DNA of 64,000 bases from Isoetes taiwanensis (lineage: Eukaryota > Streptophyta > Lycopodiopsida > Isoetales > Isoetaceae), in contig JAJEKV010000014.1 in the NCBI GenBank assembly GCA_021234155.1, positions 7,335,563 to 7,399,562 of the forward strand, read 5' to 3'. The notes under the pieces are model-generated. The model was given only the letters and a program-made list of their open reading frames with translations, had not been told where the DNA came from and searched no databases. A program made the position numbers and the translations under genes. This document shows positions 35,998-46,707 of this stretch, piece after piece. Position 1 is the stretch's first letter. Every line of letters starts with the position of its first letter.

Positions 35998-36389
35998 TAT
36001 TTTTTGTTGTGGGTTCTCCACCATGGAGTGGCACATTTTTGCACTGTGGTCGCCACTGTTGAGGTGGTCACCACACTCACCACTATTGAGGTGGTATAGG
36101 AGACCGCATATCGTATATAGAGTGATATATGCACATGCACGCATGGAGGACATATGCACGTATGTATTATAGTGTGTGATGTCCATCATGGTGCTATCAT
36201 ATCAGAGGAGACTGTGTTAGCTGAGTAGAGAGAGAAAACAGAGAGATGGTGTATTGGGAGAGATTATTTTGCTTGATCTAACTATGGAGATTTTGAATCT
36301 TTATGTTGTGCATTGCATAGATCTGGTAGATTGAAGCTTGGATGATTAGTTTTTCATCCTTATTGCAAGGTTGGAGTTCAGGTACTGGA

Positions 36390-36830
36390 CTATTTCTGAG
36401 CACAACACATGCCACCACACAAGAGCCCAAAGGCAAGGGTCAAGGTCAAGCAGGAGTGCCAGGTAGCAGACCCACGCCCCCGAAGAAACCCACGTCCCCA
36501 TCAAAGAAGAGGTCAAGGCCAGACAAGTAACTACCTCCGAGGAATGCGTCCTTAACTTAGCGGGAGTCGCGGCACTAATGACGGCACTGCAGAGATTCCC
36601 TCAAATTAAGCATATGATCCAGGGGTTGGTAACCGAGATCACAAAGGCTCTGCCATATGTCTATTTAGGGCCCAAAGTCGTTGTACTATATATATCAGTA
36701 GAGTTAGATCTGATGAGACTTAGTATCGTCTTGTTTCAGTTTGCATCTCAGCATCTCGCGAGACTTCATGTGCTCTTTCTGATATTCAAGGATCCTTATC
36801 TTGACATGTAGTTTCCTTTTCTTTCATGTT
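36390..36830 (+). pseudogene. Lys/Pro-rich ORF remnant related to the 49.2-kb gene
   Basis: One frame gives KGKGQGQAGVPGSRPTPPKK and TSPSKKRSRPDK, echoing KGQGIAGGGYRKPPPG and TPSPSKKRERR at 49190-49265. Another frame continues with VLNLAGVAALMTALQRFPQI. The basic run looks like a nuclear-localisation-like segment. It seems to be a decayed relative of the gene at 49171; the relation rests on this short stretch. Confidence 0.35.
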
Positions 36831-36967
36831 TTGTTCTCTTTGTTCTTATCTTTTTTTTTGCAAAATCCCACATGACACACTATACTAAGGATTTGTCTGC
36901 TTGATCCAAGGGTCCTCACAGAGGGTTGTCTTGCAGACAATCCCGAACCCAGACCCTAAACAACAAA

Positions 36968-37120
36968 TATGCCCATCCGACAGCTCTAGGTGCCCAGAGT
37001 AAACCCCCCTGTGAATATGCACCCAAACCAAAGGGGGTTTCAGAGGGATTTTGATTTAAATGCATTGGATGCAATGATTTGTGTTAATAATTAATGTTAG
37101 TTATGTGTTGGTAGTTATGA
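36968..37120. mobile_element. Single arm of the CACACGGGGG foldback/MITE family
   Basis: It contains CAGCTCTAGGTGCCCAGAGT, GTGAATATGCACCCAAACCA, AAGGGGGTTT and the tail GTTAGTTATGTGTTGGT. These are shared with one arm of the elements at 41.85-42.25 kb and 51.39-51.81 kb. The opposite arm is not present here, so this is a truncated copy. Confidence 0.65.
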
Positions 37121-38310
37121 TCCTCAAAGCTTCAAAGTAACATAACACATCGACGTGGAGAAAACAATCCTTTCATCCAGAAAAATGTAGTGGCAAATAT
37201 CACAATAGTAACCCATTAGAGCCAATTAGAACCTCCGTTATCCTCGATTAAGAGAAAATAAAAAGTTACATATGAGAAAATATTGCAAAAATGGCCATCC
37301 ATCTAGCCAGAAAAAAACATCTGCAAACTAGAAGGGGAATAACATCAAACATGTTAAGACACTGGGACGGGGAAGAACATCCACCTAACCAGGAAAAAAC
37401 ATCTACAAACTAGTGTGGGGAAGAACATCCACCCATGAAATTACACAAAAAAAAGGAAAAACGTCCTCAAACTTTAAAGGCTAGATTAGAAGGCAAAAGC
37501 CACAATTGTAAGAACGAAATGAAAAACAATGAGAACCTTCTAGTCAGGGAGGATGGGAACAAAGGGAAAACTAGAAGAATAAGAAGAGAATGAATACTCT
37601 AAGAGAAAGACCAATGAAGAAAAAAGCCAGACCTTGCACAATATATAGAAATGTCAAAAGGTAAGTTCTCAAAAAATAGCTAGCACGAAAAGGCATTCGC
37701 CCTCCCAAAAATAGTGGTTCTATGGTTGTATAAAACCCTAGAACCACAACATTCTTGGGAGGTCTCATAGAGGGTACATCAAGTGGCCGACAGAAGAGGA
37801 ACATTCCATATACAACTAACAAACATCGACGGGCTAAGAAAGAAACAAAAGGGCAAAGAATGTGAATAACTAGCTCAAAAGGATATAAAGGAGTTCATTA
37901 TCCAGCTTGTATAGTGCATGGATGAATGGCATTATTTAAGGTTACTAAATATATATCAAGATATTGAAATGAACAATGTTAAAAGATAAAATTATAGATG
38001 GGTTTCAAAGAAACAGTGTTACGATATTTAAACTGGCTCTTAGAAGCACCTCAAAATAACCTTAGGAACAATTTTTTAATGTGAGAAACACATGGTTAAT
38101 GATGGTATCACAAACGTCTTAAGCAAAACAAAATTATATAAACAAACATGACAGGTGGAAAAAAGGGATTTAAACAATGAACAAAATGGAACAGGTGATA
38201 TAGACATACATGGATTCTGTTGGAATGGGCAAGATTATCTACGGATTAGGCCACACGAAAAGGCATTCGCCCTCCAAAGAATAGTCGTTCTATGGTGCAT
38301 AGAACCACAA
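37121..38310. other. Intergenic, no gene; contains a small hairpin element
   Basis: There is no supportable frame. At 37701-37762 two arms (CCTCCCAAAAATAGTGGTTC and its near reverse complement GAACCACAACATTCTTGGGA) form an imperfect hairpin of about 25 bp per arm. A fragment of the same sequence (AAAAGGCATTCGCCCTCC) reappears at about 38257-38274. Around 37300-37460 the words AACATC and CAAACTAG recur as a loose repeat. Confidence 0.55.
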
Positions 38311-38760
38311 CAATACCAAGTCATTGAAAAGCAAAAAATCCTAAATCCGGTTTTGTTGTCCTCAACCTTGGCCAAACATAGTTAAATTGTTAGATATTTT
38401 GGAAAGCTCTCTTTGACAGCTTTCCAATGACATAAATTCGACCTAATACAGAGCTCCTATTGAACAGTTATAGGAAATAATGTAATATCAAGTAATCAAA
38501 AAACAATAAAACGCTAAATCTGACTGTAAATTTAAAGTTTTCACCCTCAAATCTTGTCCAAACATAGGTAAATTAGAAATCTCTAGAAAGATTTTTATGA
38601 GAGCTTTCCATTGGTGCAAATTTTACCTAAGACAGAGCTCTAGTTGAGCAATTATGAGAAAATAAGTAATACCAAGTCATTGAAAAGCAATAAAACCCTA
38701 AGTTCGGCCATAGATTTACACCCTCAAACCTTATCCGAACATAGGCAAGTTATATATCCC
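38310..38760. repeat. About 180-bp imperfect tandem repeat
   Basis: Three units begin near 38313, 38485 and 38667 with a sequence of the type ATACCAAGTCATTGAAAAGC. They contain CCAAACATAG, GAGAGCTTTCCA and ACAGAGCTC motifs. The spacing (about 172-184 bp) and the TTTCC/GCTC words resemble the satellite 1.4 kb downstream, so both may derive from one ancestral unit. Confidence 0.6.
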
Positions 38761-39235
38761 CCGGAATAATAAAATTGACCTGCAGGTTGCACATTTTTCT
38801 CTCTCTAGCGCCTCTCTCTAGCGCCAAAGACTCCCTAAGCTTTCCTAAGCTTGTGTATTATCATGACATGATCTTGCATTGACTTGAAATCATATGGGCA
38901 TGGTTGATCATGACTGTCGGAGAGGCCATGAGCTCTAACTCGCTAGGGGACTTCTTGAGGGGCGTTAGCTGAAGCGGTCCCGACTTGGAGGGCCTAGCTT
39001 CACTAAGCGGTCTCCTATCTTAGAGAATAGAGATAGGGGTAATCTTCTACTTGCTCATGAGGCTTCCAAGACTGTGCTCCTTGGACTATGACACAACACT
39101 ACGGGTCCTGCTATGAGCCTTGTGGCTTCAAGCCCAAAGTCCCGCCTCTAATGTCATATGTTTGACTGTATCCTCAAAGGGCTTAGAAGAGGGGGAGACA
39201 AAAGTGGAACCCTAGTTATTGCATCTAATTTTGGA
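38760..39235. other. Intergenic, no gene seen
   Basis: A GC-richer stretch than its neighbours, with a CTCTCTAGCGC doublet near 38800-38825. No open frame of note and no RNA gene motif. Confidence 0.5.
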
Positions 39236-39372
39236 AAAACTACCAAAATACCCCTATGAGTTTATGTAATTATCAAAATGCCCTTATGAGTTTCAAAATT
39301 ACCAAAATGCCCCTGTCTCAAATAAATACACTGTATAAAATAAAGGAAAAACTACCAAAATATCCCTACGAG
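39236..39372. repeat. Dispersed ACCAAAATGCCC repeat, copy 1
   Basis: Short units ending in CAAAATGCCC with TATGAGTTT between them. About 100 bp (39262-39345) match 46467-46550 closely, including TCAAATAAATA and GTATAAAATAAA. It is a dispersed repeat that itself has a 20-30 bp internal periodicity. Confidence 0.65.
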
Positions 39373-39732
39373 TTTAAGCACAATTTCATTATATATGGAC
39401 TTTCCCTAAGTCCATATGCCTCCGAAATGAACCCGAATTTTTAGAATATAGGGGTTTTTTTTATTAGAATGATGCAAAATTTCGGGAATCGTGCAGGTAG
39501 GTGAGATGGCAGGCGTTGTGTCTATTCAAAGCTTCCGTCCTCTCCATGAATTCTTGGAAGCTCAGTGACTTATGTCCCTCCTCTTCTACCTCATGTGGAG
39601 CCGACTTCTCGATTTGCCAAGACTCTCATAGCCCTTAATTCTGCACAGCAATAAAAGTTCGGTTAGAACAAAAGATTATTTCCCAAGGGCCAAACTGGGC
39701 ATGGCAAAACGTTTTCCCCCAAGGGCCAAACT
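39373..39732. other. Intergenic, no gene seen
   Basis: No coding frame. It includes the transition into the satellite (CAAGGGCCAAACTGGGC twice, near 39680 and 39720). Confidence 0.5.
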
Positions 39733-41250
39733 GGGCGGGCGCCCAATTTGCCCTAGATGGTGTTGCCTTGCACACTGGACGACCCAAGAGCCAAATTTGG
39801 AGCCCATTTGTATGAATATTATGCTTAATTATTATGTTTATTAAAGTCCTCTGAACAAGCTTTCTAACGAACTAAAGAACATAGAAAATAGAATCCGAAT
39901 GCAAAAGTTATGCCAAAAGTTCTATTCTGCCACCCTGGAACCCCTTAAATGGTTCTGGGGTGGCAGAATAGATTTGTTTGGCATTAACGTTTGCATCCGG
40001 ACTCCATTTGCGACGTCCTTTAGCTCGTTGGAAAACTTGTTCAGAGAGCTTTTATAAAAATATCTAATCGGGCATAATGTTTATACAAATAGTCCCCAAA
40101 TTTGGCTCAAATTAAGGGCTTCCAGGGTGGCAGAATAGATTTTTTGGCATAACTTTTGCATCCAGACTCCGATTTTGGCATTTTTTATCCCGTTGGAAAG
40201 CTTCCCCAGAGGGCTTTGATAGAGGCACTAATGAAGCATACTATTTATAGAAATGGGCTCGTAAATTTGACTCAAATTGGGCGGGCGCCCAATTTAAGGG
40301 GTTCCGGGGTGGCAGAATAGATTTTTTGGCATAACTTTTGCATCCAGACTCCGATTTTGGCATTTTTTATTTCGTTGGAAAGCTTCTTCAGAGGACTTTG
40401 ATAGAGGCACTAATGAAGCATACTATTTATAGAGATGGGCTCGTAAATTAGGCTCAAATTGGGCGGGCGCCCAATTTAAGAGGTTCAGGGGTGGCAGAAT
40501 AGAATTTTTGGCATAACTTTTGCATCCAGACTCCGATTTTGGCATTTTTTATCTTGTTGGAAAGCTTTTTTAGAGGGCTTTGATAGAGGCATTAATGAAG
40601 CATACTATTTATAGAGATGGGCTCGTAAATTAGGCTCAAATTGGGCGGGCGCCCAATTTTAAGGGTTCCGGGGTGGCAGAATAGATTTTTTGGCATAACT
40701 TTTGCATCCAGACTCCGATTTTGGCATTTTTTTATCTCGTTGGAAAGCTTGTTCAGAGGACACTAATAAAGCATAGTATTTATAGAGATGGGCTCGTAAA
40801 TTGGGCTCAAATTGGGCGGGCGCCCAATTTAAGGGGTTCCGGGGTGGTAGAATAGAATTTTTGGCATAACTTTTGCATCCAGACTCTGATTTTGGCATTT
40901 TTTATCTCGTTGGAAAGCTTCTTCAGAGGGCTTTGATAGAGGCATTAATGAAGCATACTATTTATAGAGATGGGCTCGTAAATTAGGCTCAAATTGGGCG
41001 GGCGCCCAATTTGAGGGGTTCTGGGGTGGCAGAATAGATTTTTTGGCATAACTTTTGCATCCAGACTCCGATTTTGGCATTTTTTATCTCGTTGGAAAGC
41101 TTGTTCAGAGGGCTTTGATAGAGGTACTAATCAAGCATACTATTTATAGAAATGGTCTCGTAAATTGGGCTTAAATTGGGCGGGCGCCCAATTTGAGGGG
41201 GCTCAAGGGTGGTAGTGTAGGTTTCTCGACATAACTTTTTGGTTTTGGAC
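39733..41250. repeat. 182-bp satellite array with a head-to-head inversion
   Basis: The 12-base palindrome-like GGGCGGGCGCCC marks each unit and occurs at 39733, 40279, 40461, 40643, 40814, 40996 and 41178. Successive spacings from 40279 are 182, 182, 171, 182 and 182. Each unit carries GGGGTGGCAGAATAGA, TTTTTGGCATAACTTTTGCA, CCAGACTCCGATTTTGGCA and CGTTGGAAAGCTT. The unit at about 39840-39945 runs in the opposite direction, so the array turns over at about 39945. One unit lacks about 11 bp near 40760. The minus-strand frame 40659-40898 is a by-product. Confidence 0.9.
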
Positions 41251-41844
41251 TCTGTTTTAGGCGTGCATTAGCTCGTTGGAATGCTTGTTCTGAGTGCTTG
41301 GAGGGGCTCTATGTTAGCAAGTGTTCTTTGCTGGTGGGCAACATGCATGTCCAATAGCAAGATAAGGGAAAAGCAAGGACATGTATCCCCACCAAAAGCA
41401 AGAAAAGGAAGGGTCATCCATGTCAAAAAGTAAGGGAACAACATTTGATGTGCGTATATAAAGCATGTAAGGAGGACAAAACTATATAAAAAGAATAAAA
41501 GCAATAAAAAATGAAATGCACTAACCTTTCACGGTCTTGGACATGCAAAAGTGCTTCAAAAAGTCTTCTAAAAGATGGGCATCTTCCTGGACGAGCACAC
41601 CCAATGGAGGAGGAAGAAAACAACCATCTTGCAGCTCTAAAATGATGTCCTAATATTTGAAAAGCACATGGATAAAGGTTGCATGGAGGATGGCACGTGG
41701 CATCATAAGGAAAGATCATGGGGATATTTGGTGGGCCCATAATGCGTCACAAAATAAACCCCCTTTTTTATGACTATTTAAAATTTAAAATAAAGTTGCC
41801 ACGTGTGTGGTTATTGAAATTCAAAATTCAAATTTGAATTTCCC
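41251..41844. other. Intergenic, no gene seen
   Basis: The first about 50 bp are a decayed satellite end. The remainder has only short frames on the minus strand without recognisable domains. Confidence 0.5.
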
Positions 41845-42247
41845 CCCCTCGACTTATATTCACACGGGGGGTTACTCCGGGCATCGAGAGCTGTCGAATG
41901 GGCATATTTGCCCTTTATTCCTTGATCTGGACCATACATAGCGATCCTCGTTTATGGGGTATGCCTGTACAAGTTTTTATACACGGTATATTAATATTTA
42001 TAAAATACTATAAGATTTGAGTGAATGTACTTAATGGTGTTAATTTTGTACATGTATTGTAAGTTCTTAGGGGCTCTCGCTGCCCTACGTAACCCCCTGT
42101 GTGAATATGCAACCAAACCAAAGGGGGTTTAGGGGGATTGTAATTTAAAAATGTTAGATGCAATGGTTTAAGTTAAATTAATGTTAATGGTAGTTATGTG
42201 TTGGTTGTTCTATTAAAAAAAATTTTGGGCCCTTCGGGCCCTTAAGG
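41845..42247. mobile_element. Foldback/MITE copy with GGGCCCTTCGGGCCC end
   Basis: Arms around 41857-41900 (CACACGGGGGGTTAC, GAGAGCTGTCGAA) and 42067-42130 (GGGGCTCTCGCTGCCC, GTGTGAATATGCAACC) are inverted relative to each other. The loop between matches, in reverse complement, the loop of the copy at 51386-51810 (ATCTTATAGTATTTT, CATACCCCA, AAACGAGGA). The right end carries GGGCCCTTCGGGCCC at 42227-42241, itself a tight hairpin. No protein is coded. Confidence 0.7.
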
Positions 42248-42289
42248 AAACAATGAGATGGCAACATATGTTGTGTAGAACTATAAAAC

Positions 42290-42775
42290 CTTTATTTCTC
42301 TATGCAATGCAAAAGTCTGCCCTTATGCAAAGGGGTGAAACAATCAGATATGTTTACGTATATGTCACTTTCCTCTACAAACAGAAGCTCACGATGTCCA
42401 GTTTTTGAATTGATCCTTAATAGTTTGGTTTTAGTGTGATCTCGACTCTGGACTTGAACCATCAGAGAGATGTCTGGCATCCATGAAACGCATGCAAGAT
42501 ACTCTTCTTCTTCGTGTACTCCATAGCAGATATCTGCCCATGTTACATCTCCCCCAACAACAGGTACAATGCCCAGGCGTTACCTTTCCCATGCAGGCCC
42601 CAAACGTGATCTGTTTAGGCTCTCCAGATGTTATAGGCACCACAAAAATCTCATCATCTCGCACATAAGCTATGGAGGAACCATCTGGTGATAATTGAGG
42701 ATCAATAATTGGAGACCATGAGGTGATCCCAACCCTGAGGTGCAATTCTGCATCAGGAACATCCTGAACATAGAC
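42290..42775 (-). pseudogene. DPP4-like dipeptidyl peptidase fragment (N-terminal domain)
   Basis: On the minus strand, after an acceptor (TACCTAG) at 42776, the translation reads [45 protein letters not shown]. After a frame change it gives [40 protein letters not shown] and FTPLHKG. The [14 protein letters not shown] and DCFTPL phrases are those of the beta-propeller domain of plant dipeptidyl peptidase IV-like proteins (family S9). The catalytic hydrolase domain is absent. At least one frameshift and a missing middle part show that this is a truncated fragment. It is on the same strand as the PILS and EF-hand fragments. Confidence 0.8.
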
Positions 42776-43523
42776 CTAGGTAAAAATGCAGAAAACAAGA
42801 TCAATTACTCAATGCAGAATGGACATTCTATGTTGGTTCCACACATAATGCAGAGTGCCTATTAGTTTACAAAAGTCAGATTTGTGCAAAGTTAAAGGCA
42901 GAGATTAAAAGGAAGACCATTCGTGCCTAATTGTGGAATGTGAAAGGCCACTCATTTCATCCAGAGATTCAAATCTAACAATAGTCAAGACATTTTAGAA
43001 ATATCAAGAGATGAATGCAAAAAAGCTTAAAAGTAGACAAGAAGAATTGGATGAAAGAAATGAAACTTACTCCACCAGGCAGTGGAACCATAAGATGGGG
43101 AGTGCACCCTGCTTTGGCCCACAAAAACCTTTATTTTCAGAAATCCAACCAAAACAAACAGCAGAGCAATAAAGGGGTCTACAGACGCTGCAGTGCACAA
43201 GAGGGCAGCACATTTGGGAGCTGACCAGAATGGAACAAGGGCAGCGTAGTGGGGGCCCTCTGTCTCATTTAAAAATGGCTTAGAAAATTGGCTTCATGGG
43301 CACCACCCACTTCCCTGAAAGAAGAGAACCATCAATGCAGTGCTCTATCTATCTCATCTACCCAATGTTGGGCTCAGCGAAATGTAATGCACAATAATGT
43401 GCTCCCAAAATAAAATGGCAGACGCTTCATGTTCTGCAAATCCTACAAGACTTGCTACAGCACCAGTCAAGGTTCCATGTTAGTGCACTAAAATCAGATA
43501 TAATGGCAAGACCCACTTGTCAC

Positions 43524-43801
43524 ATTCACCTGGACAAAACGGAACATGTTATCATTTTCGGGAAGAAGCCGAAGCTTGTCCGCCAGGAACACCACCAGAA
43601 GGCCCATAGCTGGGACCAAAAACAGTCGAACAACAACAATGGTCACTGTTGTTTTTAAGTCTAAGGCAGACTTCCCAGGACCTGTCACAATGAAACACTA
43701 CTTAAGCTCATATGCCACGCAAATTTCTGACGGCCAAATCTTACCATTTATAAGGCTTCCACCAAGAACAAGCATTATGCAGGGGGCAAGGGTATCATAG
43801 C
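43524..43801 (-). pseudogene. PIN-LIKES (PILS) auxin carrier fragment with intron
   Basis: Two minus-strand exons are visible. Exon 43745-43801 encodes DTLAPCIMLVLGGSLING. After a 63-bp intron (GT at 43744, AG at 43682), exon 43524-43681 encodes PGKSALDLKTTVTIVVVRLF, LVPAMGLLVVFLADKLRLLP and NDNMFRFV. These match the plant PILS/auxin efflux carrier family (LGGxL, K.T..IV..RL.LVPA.GL, ADKL...P.D.MFRFV), part of a ten-helix ER membrane transporter. Only about 70 residues remain and the frame is lost after FRFV. The retained intron shows capture or duplication at DNA level, not via mRNA. Confidence 0.8.
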
Positions 43802-44173
43802 TCCACTGTAGTGACTTGACTGTTAAAATTGCATGCTTTTTTCAAGCGAAAGTAAATGCCAGAGTCAACACAACCCTGCTTCCTTTGCTTTGCAGATTAT
43901 TGGGTGCTTAGGTGGGACACCTCTTTGCAAATTCAACCCCTCCCTGTTCCTGCGGCAACATAACCAGGCAAGGGATATTGAACAATATCCTCTACTGGAA
44001 AAAGAGTAACGTTATAATCTCTCTTGGCCTTCTTGAAACCGGCAACCATTTCCTGCCCTTGAGCTATGTCACCGCCTTGTTGCGGCCCTGGGTTCTGTAT
44101 AGTCAAATGCATTCCACAATGTATACTGCACAAATTTCCTATGAAGTCCTCGGTTTGAGCAAGACCCACTTAC
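43802..44173. other. Spacer between captured fragments
   Basis: No recognised domain. The minus frame 43933-44169 (GPQQGGDIAQGQEMVAGFKK) directly follows the EF-hand exon's splice donor and may be intron or read-through sequence. Confidence 0.4.
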
Positions 44174-44343
44174 CCTAGCCCAGCTTCGGTGCCGGATCCA
44201 ACTGGTGAGTACAGATCAGCTCGAGTAATCCACCCATCATGGTCCTTATCCAACTTATTAAATAGATTCTCGCTGTCTTTCTTCTCTGCTTCTGAAAGCT
44301 GCTCGTAGAAGCGTTTCCCCTTTTCATGAAGCAAAACATAGGC
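44174..44343 (-). pseudogene. EF-hand calcium-binding protein exon
   Basis: A minus-strand exon bounded by an acceptor (TCCTAG) at 44344 and a donor (GTAAGTGG) at 44173. It encodes AYVLLHEKGKRFYEQLSEAE, then KKDSENLFNKLDKDHDGWIT, then RADLYSPVGSGTEAG. The loop DKDHDGWITRAD has acidic residues at loop positions 1, 3, 5 and 12 and Gly at 6, so the calcium site looks intact. A single EF-hand exon with no neighbours of its own gene suggests a captured piece. The parent family cannot be named from one exon. Confidence 0.7.
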
Positions 44344-45898
44344 CTAGGAATCTGCAGTAGATTCCTGTTTCGAACTAGCAACCCTAAAAAAAACAGACGA
44401 AACCCTAATCCACACAACCCTAAAAAAAACCCTAAAACTAATGGGAGGATATTCACCACAGGATTTGCCCCCTTTTCTAAAATCAACGGCTAACAAAAGA
44501 GTGCACTCTAGAAATACTATTTAGTACACATGGATGAATACGGCCACCAAATCATATGAAAACCTTAGAGAAAACAGTACAAAAACACAAGAAAAAACCC
44601 CCTGTTATAATGCTACATATTATTGCCAAAAGCTCTTACTACCCATTCTATGTTCTTGACATCTTGCCATCCATCTTTGGCGCTCTTGACTAGCCGTTTT
44701 GCCACCACAAGGTAGATTTTGTCTTTTTTATTCGCACATAGCATATACTAGTGTAATGCACTACTACTTTTGTAGTTTTCTTTTGAAGTTGTAATCTTAT
44801 TGCTGTTCTAGAGTAGTTTTTATTGTAATTTAAATGTTTAATCGTGTGTTGATCTCCTTTGGTTAATGCTCTTAGCTAAGAGTTGCATTACGCATTGCGA
44901 CACTCATGATGAGATGATGAGACACGTCTTAGGCTTCAAGAAGAGGTTCGAGCTTTTATCTGAAATCACATAGCTAGTTGTGGTAGGGTTTGAATTAAGG
45001 ATGTGCAGGCACATCATGCTGAAGACCAAATCTCGTGCAAGGAAATGGGATGCGCCCAATTTTATGCACATATAAGGCCGAATCTTATGCACTGAAATAG
45101 GGCAGACGCCCAATTTGGTTGGCCCAAAATTGGTTGTCTACCCAATTTGGGCTCATTAATGTAAGTCAAATTTTCTCTCTCTCTTTTTTTTAAAGACATT
45201 TTCACCAAGTTTTGATACGATTTTCATGTGTATTGTGCTTGAAATGAGGCGCCTTAATTTGTAATGATATATCGTTTGTCGTGTGTGACCAGTTTCTAGG
45301 ATTGAAGATTTATAACCGAAGGGTTCCTGACATTCAAAGGTGGACGTCTGGTTGCCAAAGGGTTTGTTGCCCATGGAGGGTGCAGATACTCTAGGGGAGC
45401 CTAAAGACTCTGGAACCATGATGTTGTGCATCAGATTGACATTGAGCCAGCACCTTCGAACTCTAAAGAAAGGCAGGTGGAGATGTAATGGGGCAACACC
45501 ATTAACTAGGTATTTTCTTACAGACCAGGATGTTACAATCTCTGACCAATTTCTAGGATTGAACACTATTGGATTGAACCCAAGGGTTCTAGCTGCCTAG
45601 CAATCTCAACTTTCATTTTTGGACTATTTCATTATATATGGACTATTATAATGCCAAAGCTGTATGTGTCGTCCCAGACCTGAGCTACTGCACTTTTCGA
45701 TAAGAATGCACTTTCATCAAAGTTGGCACTATCTATTCTCAGTATACTGGTGGACTCGTTGTAGGAACATGAAGGTCCATTTGATCGAGCCATCCATGAA
45801 GGTCTTACAGTGAAATCTCTCTTGCAAGTGGACGATTTATTTGTACAAAACAGAAATAGGTATGTGATTTCATATCTTTTATATCTTTCAATAAACAT
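44344..45898. other. Intergenic, no certain gene; contains CCCTAAA-like words
   Basis: CCCTAAA words occur five times near 44380-44440, but not as a telomeric array. CGCCCAATTT words near 45050-45155 echo the satellite. Plus-strand fragments at 45290-45600 repeat GACCA.TTTCTAGGATTGAA twice (45288 and 45542), a duplication of about 250 bp spacing. No complete frame. Confidence 0.45.
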
Positions 45899-46260
45899 GT
45901 GCACATCTCTGATGATGATGAAAGGTTGATAGGGCACATTGGGCCTCTACTTTTGGAGTTTGAGAATGGCCCATCATGTACCACAAAGCGTCAAGCCATC
46001 ATCGCAAGGAACGTTGCTCCGTGGACAGATAAACCTATACCGGAATTCAATCCATTCAAAGATAAAGAGGTTACGTTTATAGTGGCACGTCCTGATGATA
46101 ACTTGTGTTTGACATGGGCAGGGTATGCTACTGAAGAACCTTAAATGGATGATAAGAAAAAGAACTCTGAGACTATACAAGCGACTTGTTGGGAGCCTGT
46201 CCCTGTGAGGAACTAGGTGTACCCATCCAATTATGTCTAACGACTGTTGGTGACCGCATT
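45899..46260 (+). pseudogene. Unrecognised ORF remnant
   Basis: The frame opens at 45899 (HISDDDERLIGHIGPLLLEF), continues with WTDKPIPEFNPFKDKEVTFI and ARPDDNLCLTWAGYATEEP, and passes stops into ETIQATCWEPVPVRN. The W-G-Y ... CWEPVP pattern is loosely like the end of the DUF7869 protein at 20.8-21.1 kb (WMGY ... WWCPV), so it may be the tail of a related transposase-like gene. That is a guess; no motif decides it. Confidence 0.3.
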
Positions 46261-46464
46261 GAGATAGAGACTCTCAATTATGCTTAGGCTTCTTCCAATA
46301 AGAAGAAGCTATCCAACACTGTCAAGGTTCTAGTGCTTGTTGTTGAAGCATATGCCGCACTCACTGGGGTACCTATTGTTAGTGTATGAAAACTGTCGTC
46401 CAAGCAAGCTTTCCAAAAAAAGGTCCACAAATTCAGGTATTGTCCAAAAATAATGAAATTGTGC

Positions 46465-46705
46465 TTGTTTATGTAATTACCAAAATGCCCTTATGAGTTT
46501 CAAAATTACCAAAATGCCCATGGCTCAAATAAATATATTGTATAAAATAAATATACAATCAAATTACCAATTTGCCCCCACACATCAAACTTAATTACCA
46601 AAATACACCTACACACGAAATTTAATTACTAAAATGCCCTACACACCAAACTTAATTATCCACATACCCCTACACACCAAACTGAATTACCAAAATGCCC
46701 TCACA
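46465..46705. repeat. Dispersed ACCAAAATGCCC repeat, copy 2
   Basis: It matches 39262-39345 over its first part, then continues with six or so AATTACCAAAATGCCC-like units of 30-40 bp separated by CACACACCAAACTT. It ends directly at the stop codon of the minus-strand gene at 46708. Confidence 0.65.
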
Positions 46706-46707
46706 TA

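Larger units (their letters stand above)
33837..36376. mobile_element. Inverted-arm structure enclosing an antisense gypsy fragment
   Basis: Arm 33837-34214 and arm 35986-36376 are reverse complements with perhaps 80% identity. Both contain ACTCCAACCTTGCAA, AAAATAATCTCTCCCAATAC, CATGTGCATATAT and GTGGTGA minisatellite words. Between them lies gypsy pol sequence read on the minus strand. Normal LTRs are direct repeats, so this is either a foldback element that swallowed a retroelement piece or two elements of one family that recombined head to head. Confidence 0.65.

Noticed and set aside
40659-40898. 79-codon minus-strand frame with an internal MPKSESGCKSYA repeat
   Set aside because: It is a translation of the 182-bp satellite. 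The repeated peptide follows the DNA period and is not evidence of a gene.
39733-41250. CRISPR-like array of regularly spaced GGGCGGGCGCCC words
   Set aside because: The intervening sequence is itself repeated, so this is a tandem satellite, not unique spacers, and the genome is eukaryotic.
44380-44445. CCCTAAA words suggesting an interstitial telomere
   Set aside because: Only five scattered, imperfect occurrences with variable spacing. Not a tandem telomeric tract.
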